From the NCBI GenBank assembly GCA_964019055.1, contig OZ025208.1:12811597-12875596 (forward strand): a DNA stretch of 64,000 nt, written 5' to 3'. Both the position numbers and the translations under genes were made by a program. Source of the DNA: Anthopleura xanthogrammica. Lineage: Eukaryota > Cnidaria > Anthozoa > Actiniaria > Actiniidae. A model generated the notes under the pieces. It was not told the origin of the DNA, did not search any database, and saw nothing but the letters and a program-made list of their open reading frames with translations. Shown one piece after another: positions 58,435 to 64,000 of the stretch; within the stretch, counting starts at the first letter, position 1; every line of letters starts with the position of its first letter.

Positions 58435-60373
58435 AAAATGGATCCCATTTTAACCAAGATTTGGATGATTTTAACGTACATGTGGAAAAAGATTATAGCA
58501 TATAAGAAAAATATACTTTTATTTTGTGATTTTATGTATCATTAAGATGATTATAAAATTAATGACATATGATATTACTATAGCTTATTTATTATTAGTA
58601 CTTATACATTATATCCAGAATATTATATCATTAAATAATTTGAGGGTTTAGCTGTGACTCTTGTACACTCAATATTGGTGAGGGAAATTTACTTTCAATC
58701 AGACTGTCAGGGTTTAAAATTCACACAAAATAATTGGCTAAACAAGTTGAAAATTACAAATATCGAGTGAAAAAAAATTGGACTTTTTGAGCTAGTTCTC
58801 TTTTTTGAAAATAATAATATGCAAGGAAAATAAAGTCTTTGTGATCGCAACATAGGAATAGATTTATGGTTTTCATGCATAAAATTTTGCAAAACATGAT
58901 GTTTCGACTGTGTCTGTGGCAGTCTTCATCAGAAGTCTTCATCTTTGTGTTTGCATTTGATCCATTTGTCTTGTAGCTGCTCAATGCACAAGATAAGTTT
59001 ATCTTGTCATTAAAAAAAATGAAATTCTAACCCTGACTGTGGCAATTTACAATTGTATCATGATTTTTCTTTCCCTTTCCCATTTCATTTTTTCCTTTCT
59101 ACTTTTCCCCCCATTTTAAAGCTAGCTCATTTTTCATGCTAAATGTGTTGTATTGATAATGGATCTTTGCAAATATTCAATTCTTGAAATACCATGAAAC
59201 AATAGTTCTAAGTTGAGGTTGGACATGTATGCTCTTCTACCTTTTGTTATCAAGTCCAACGTCAACTCTGAATTGTAATTAAATAGTAGTAATAATCCAA
59301 GAAAAATTTAACTCAGCAATTCTCTATTGGGCCAACGTTTTTTTTAATGTGCTGATAATGAATAGCAAATTTGGATTTTAAGAAATCTTTGTCAAGGTTT
59401 TCTTTCAATTCAGCTAAAGATTAATTAATCTTCACTTTACAAATATTTAACCAATTTCCAGGAATATTATATCTTTTCGGTAATTTTTTAAATGAATTTA
59501 TATGAACCACTTTTTATAAAAGTACACACTTTCCCACCACAAAATCAGAAAATACAATCAGAGAGTCTGTTTGTAAGACCTGACATCAACATCCTTGCTT
59601 ACTTCCTTTTACTGACAGTCCCTATGTAGCGTTGGTCATAATTAAGCCATGGTTTCGTGGTATTGATGCACCTTATTTATCTTGTCATTGCTTGTGACTG
59701 GTCTTTGGAATATCTAAAATGAAAAAGCAAATGACTTAATTCCCATTCTTTTATTGCAATTCTTTTGGTTAATAATTTAGATTTAACGAAATTTTCAAAA
59801 AATCTATAATTTCCACTTTCTGCACCTCCGGATTAATATACCCCAACCCATCCTCCTCCAGGAAGTCTGTAAGTACGTTTTATTTTAGTAATTTATCACG
59901 GCTTCAATTTTGTTTTTATTAACACAGCCTAAAGATATGAAATAAGCCTTTGTTTCCTCAAAATTAAATAGTTCTTGGCTTATATTGTCTTAAATGTAAG
60001 TGTGTTTGAGTGTTTTGCTACTGTTGCCTGGGAAATGAGAGCCATTTGTTTATCTGACGACCGAGGATTTCGACCCATGTGACTGCTTCTGACGTCAAAA
60101 TCTTGCACTCAAAAGAAATCCTTAAGTTTCTGTACCTGAATTAATAGTCTCTCTTCTCAAAATAATGAGTTTCTGCTCCGATCCTCGGCATTACATTTGC
60201 AAGCTTTGACATTGTATAATTGTTTTTTAGTACAAGGTTGACTCTACGACGGACGTAAATTGGCCAAAGATTGGCAGTGTAGAAATATTTGCATTGCATT
60301 GAGCATTGAAGTTGAAGTTTTGGAACTCTTTTCTGTGTTATTATAAAAGTTCTGGGATGATTAACTAACTATA

Positions 60374-63300
60374 ATGGCTGATTATAAGAAAGAGAAAGGG
60401 TTAGATGACGAAGTGAAGGATTCGGAAGGAGTTTCGAGGGAAAGTTCGAACTTGGAACGAGAAGGAGGAAGTCAAGCCAGCGGGCAAAATGTCACCGGCG
60501 AAGCTGTTCAACGTGAAGAGAGCTTCGGCAAGAAAAAGAAAGGCAAAAAAGGCAAAAAGGCTAAACGCCAAGACGATGATGAAGCTCTTGAGCGAGGAGA
60601 CAGCTTCACTGGACCCGAGAAAGGGAAGAAGAAAGGTAAAAAAGGAAAAAAGACCAGACAAGTTCGGGTTCCTGACGAAGAAAGTAAACAGAAGGAACAG
60701 ATTGAGTTGATTACTTTAGAAGGAGCTGGCAGAACTACAGATAAAAAAGTAAAAATGGAGACTACGAATATAGATAACAAACTGATCCAAGAAGGTCAGG
60801 AAACAGATATAATTGCTCCAATAGAAGAAACTACTGCTGGAGATTCTGAACAAAATAAGGACGAACAGCTCGAGAGTAGCGGAGACGAGAAGAAGGATTC
60901 TGAAAAAGAATCTCCAAGCGACGAAGATAATACAATTAAAGATGGAAAATCTAATGTAACCGAGAAAGATGATGGCGTAAGAGATATTGGAGGAGAAGAA
61001 ATAAGAAGGAGACCAACGCTTTCAGAGTTAAGAAGTGCTAGCCTCGAAGGAACTGATGAAACAACGGCAGTGGCATCCAACGAGGTCAGTGTTTTCAAAT
61101 CATTTAGCTTCATAAAAGTCTCCTAAAACCCTTCTTTAGAGAATTTCTTTGGGTATCAGTATTAGGAAATTAAGTACAGATATCTTGTTTCGTCTTATTT
61201 GTCTTAATTTCCTTTCTTAAAGCACTTATCTAGATCTAATGGCGGCATTGTCGCGACAAAACATTTAGTGAGGGGACATTTATGAACTTGAAAGCAAACT
61301 TCTTGTCAAGTTCCGGGGACAGATGTCCATAGAATGGCGGTCTAATATTTGAATACTCTGTTATAATGTAATAATAATATGGTTTTGAGCTTTGGAAAGC
61401 TGATTTGAGACAATTTTATTTTTATTGATCTATAACTTGCTTAATTTTTCAAGGCCTTCATTAAAAGCCAAAATTTTTGGGTGGGTAGAGCCGGCAGAGG
61501 GTGGGGGCTGGACTCCCAGGCCGGGCCTGCATTAAATGTCATCAAACAGCTGAATTTTCTGCACCCTCCCCTAGCTACAGCCCTGTTTTTTTTTCAGAAT
61601 TATGATTCAGTGATAGCCAGGTGTATATAGTGGGTACTTTCCTGCGACACAAACATTAGCTTCCATACAGTACGTTTGAGTTTTTTGCCTTTGTCAATCA
61701 AAAAATTGGTGGATGTCAACCAGAACATGGTACCGCTGGAATTTCTGTGTTACAAAAATATTTAAAAATGATTTAACCCTGAGGATTGCAGAGCTAACAA
61801 TAATGGCTAGTCAATGGGCATTGTCCAGCTGAAATAGTCCTCTTCCAAGGTTCCCTGCACCATCTTTAAAGGTAGCCATGCCTTTGCATCGAAGCGAGAC
61901 CAACAGCAAGCTTGCAGTGATAGAGACCTTTTTTAACACTGGGCAATTATTCACATGTCTCTATCATTGCAAGCTCACCTCATGTCTCACTTCGATGCAA
62001 AGGCACAGCAACCTTTCAAGATGGTGCAGGGAACTGTGAAGGAGACTATCATTTTGCACTTGTTCAGCCAAACACTCCTTAGGCTGTTCCTCTTTGCCAG
62101 CCACATTGACTGGACACGTGTTGATCAGTCTGATGTGACCAGTCATCATGTCCAGCCATTTAGCAGTCATGATTTTTAGCCCTGCAGTTGTGAGTTACAA
62201 TGTGTAATTTACCATAGAACTTTTCTTTTGGTGCCATTGCAAAAATTCTATTGAAAGTTTCATTGGCTGCATGGGTTAAAGTTAACATTGGTCTTTTTTT
62301 TAGAACTTGGAATCAGTGAAAGAAGATGCAAAAGAAAAACAGGACGAAGCAAAGAAAGGCATTCCTCCAACTGATTCAGCAACAACTACTGAGCAGAAAG
62401 AAGCTGAAGTAGTCATTGAAGTAGAAAGAAAAATATCTAAAGATGCTCTGACATCCATCAAAGTTGTCTCTACGGGGCAAACAGAACAAGTTGCCGTGTC
62501 GCTAGAGCAAGTTTCTGAAGAATCAGATTCCATTAGTGTTGTTACTAAAGAACAAACAGAACATGTCACTGTTTCTGTGAGTGAAGATGCAGATAAAACA
62601 GATGAGGAAAAGGTCCTTGAGGTTACCGTAGATACCACGGAGGAAAAGATAACAACTGAAAAAACCCAAGAGATGTCGGCAGAAGTTCAAGTTGAAGCTG
62701 CAGATGACAACAAAACTGAACCTCTTTCAGAAGTGACAACAGGTGAAGAAACTCAAGAGATGTCAGCAGAAGTAACAGTTGAAGTTGAGGCTGTAGCTGA
62801 CAACACTGGATCTCCTTCAGAAGTGACGGCAGGTGAAGAGGAAGTGAAGGATGATGTTAAGGAAGAAGAAAAACAGCCATTTTTGGAATATGAGATTGAT
62901 GATGAACTGCCATGGGCAATGTATAGATCACTCGATGCTCCACTCACAAATAAGGCACCAGTAGAGGAGGAGGATGAATGGCCACAGTCAGAAGAAGAAG
63001 AGGAATATGGTAAGAACTGGAATAAAGTATGCAGAGTCAGATCATTTTGATATGTCTTTCTCTCGTCACAGAGTTCTCTCGTTTTCTTCAAACCCAATGT
63101 ATAGGCTGCCCAATAACCCAGCAGGGTCAGGGATCAGACTGTTAAGAATTTGAAGCACTAGGAGTCAAGGGTGGTGTAGTGGTAGTGCATTCATCACCTC
63201 TGGGGTCTCTGAGGTTCAATTTCTGGACAAGTTTGAGCAGAATTTAATGAGTCTCTCCCTTGGTTGAAGAGTTTTCTTCACAGTTCCCTGCCCCATCTTG

Positions 63301-63878
63301 AAAAATAGCTGTGCCTTTGCATTGAAGCAAGACATGAGGTGAGCTTGCTATGATAGACACTGTGGACAACTATTCACATGTCTCTATCATTACTTGCTCA
63401 CTGTTCATCTTGCTTTAATGCAAAGGCATGGCTACCTTTCAAGATGGTGCAGGGACCATGAATAAAACTCTTGAATCAAGGGAGAGACCTGTTAACTTCT
63501 GCTTAAACTTGTCAAGATGGCGCAGGGAACTGCGAAAGGGACTATTAGCCTTGCCCTGACATTAATTAGCCTGGAGGTTGTTTCAGGGTATTGATAGAAA
63601 TGCAATAACCTTGTTTTCTAGAACCACCAACTAAAGAAGAGCTCCCAGATATTGATGAACTAATGGGGACACTAGATGGTGGAGAATCTGAACTAGAAAC
63701 CTCTGCACCTCCTCCACCGGTCATCCTGCCTGAAGATAAGGCACATCAACAGAAGAAAATAGATGAACTGAAGCTTGGCTTGGCTGAAGAAAGGATGGAT
63801 TCATATCTGGATGATTTTGAGAGGAGAATGGAAGAAGAGATTCTGATGATTGGACAAATCTCACTGGAAGAAGTTCAG
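60374..63878 (+). CDS. Unrecognised Lys/Glu-rich protein, N-terminal part (continues past window)
   Basis: Exons 60374-61084, 62304-63009 and 63622-63878 join in phase (0, then 1, then 0) to give 558 residues; the frame continues beyond the window after a GTTGGT donor. The start is fixed by an in-frame TAA twelve bases upstream. Exon 1 has a duplicated basic cassette (REESFGKKKKGKKGKKAKR and GDSFTGPEKGKKKGKKGKK), then acidic sequence and a possible kinase site RRRPTLSELRSAS. Exon 2 is acidic with internal repeats (TQEMSAEV twice, SEVTTGEE and SEVTAGEE) and ends in an aromatic acidic patch ELPWAMYRSLDAP. Exon 3 has a proline stretch (APPPPVILPEDK) and a predicted coiled coil (KIDELKLGLAEERMDSYLDD). 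There is no signal peptide or membrane segment. I cannot assign a family; the composition suggests a disordered cytoplasmic or cytoskeletal protein. Confidence 0.75.
61832..62049. mobile_element. Foldback element family P2, copy C
   Basis: In intron 1 of the Lys/Glu-rich gene. It has the best-preserved arms: GGTTCCCTGCACCATCTT and GTAGCCATGCCTTTGCATCG on the left, inverted as CGATGCAAAGGCACAGCAAC and AAGATGGTGCAGGGAACTG on the right. P4-like sequence flanks both sides (GGCATTGTCCAGCTG; ATCATGTCCAGCC), so P2 may have inserted into a P4 copy. Confidence 0.8.
63165..63265 (+). mobile_element. SINE-2 copy, 5' part
   Basis: In intron 2 of the Lys/Glu-rich gene. Head GTCAAGGGTGGTGTAGTGG, B box GGTTCAATTTC (63213-63223), body GAGTCTCTCCCTTGG. 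It runs directly into the palindrome described next. Confidence 0.75.
63222..63550. mobile_element. Composite palindrome: P2 copy D inside inverted SINE-2 body
   Basis: Inner P2 palindrome at about 63274-63470 (CAGTTCCCTGCCCCATCTTG facing CAAGATGGTGCAGGGACC). On either side lie inverted copies of SINE-2 body: ACAAGTTTGAGCAGAATTTA and GTCTCTCCCTTGGTTGAAG on the left, CTTGAATCAAGGGAGAGAC and TTCTGCTTAAACTTGTC on the right. A second P2 arm fragment (AAGATGGCGCAGGGAACTG) follows at 63516-63550. Confidence 0.7.
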
Positions 63879-63909
63879 GTTGGTTTCAATAATTTATTAG
63901 TACTGTCTA

Positions 63910-64000
63910 GTACTATAGGTGGCTTGGGTGACGTACACTGCTAATATAATGCATTGTCTGTCACTGCTGTGAGTCCAATGGGTTGTGTTGCTGGTTCAAG
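63910..64000 (+). mobile_element. SINE-1 copy cut by window end
   Basis: The end of the window reads GTGAGTCCAATGGGTTG followed by a B-box start CTGGTTCAAG. This matches the polymerase III head of the reverse copy at 25085-25340. Confidence 0.6.

Larger units (their letters stand above)
57269..60373. other. EXTL3 3' UTR and intergenic region
   Basis: No gene is supported. Besides the two palindromes in the inferred 3' UTR, it holds a P2 copy (58240-58434), a segment at 58900-58945 (GATGTTTCGACTGTGTCTGT) that looks like a repeat end, and a P3-like palindrome at 59190-59290 (AAGTTGAGGTTGGACA and GTCCAACGTCAACTC). The last 400 bp before 60374 should hold the promoter of the next gene; I see no clear core motif. 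Confidence 0.6.

Overview
This is an AT-rich window of animal nuclear DNA. Genes have many short exons with GT/AG boundaries, and they are separated by long non-coding stretches full of palindromic repeats, tRNA-derived SINEs and microsatellites. All four recognisable genes are single orthologues of broadly conserved animal genes and align closely with their vertebrate counterparts as I remember them. Together with the compact introns and the many foldback repeats, this suggests an early-branching animal such as an anthozoan cnidarian (coral or sea anemone). That assignment is inference and no sequence here proves it.

Layout, all genes on the + strand: (1) 665-12460, the 3' part of a Scribble-type polarity scaffold (end of PDZ3, all of PDZ4, charged C-terminal tail); its 5' part lies left of the window. 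(2) 16485-31526, a complete 25-exon lipin (phosphatidate phosphatase) of 944 residues. (3) 41476-44674, a complete five-exon transcription factor of the ZNF395/ZNF704/SLC2A4RG (GLUT4 enhancer factor) family, with a C2H2 finger and a C-terminal C-clamp. (4) 51332-57268, a complete five-exon EXTL3-type heparan-sulfate-initiating glycosyltransferase of 898 residues. (5) 60374 to beyond the right edge, the first three exons of an unrecognised Lys/Glu-rich protein. Exons were joined by hand; the internal joins keep phase and most rebuild known family motifs across the boundary. The genes work in unrelated processes (polarity, lipid synthesis, transcription, glycosaminoglycan synthesis), so their proximity does not imply a pathway.

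The gene-poor parts hold most of the unusual structure. I see at least eight families or single copies of inverted-repeat (foldback/MITE-like) elements, several present more than once in these 64 kb. There are two tRNA-derived SINE families; one carries a 57-bp minisatellite tail found at two distant loci. Also present are tandem arrays with 105-bp and 115-bp units, long homopurine/homopyrimidine tracts and G-quadruplex-prone runs. The EXTL3 transcription unit is notable: intron 3 holds a near-perfect inverted repeat with arms close to 300 bp, and the inferred 3' UTR holds two more hairpins, the second ending a few bases from the likely poly(A) signal. I found no autonomous transposase, RNA gene, CRISPR array, virus or toxin gene. 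I cannot demonstrate a wholly new system; the best candidates are the hairpin-loaded EXTL3 transcript and the SINE/foldback composite structures.
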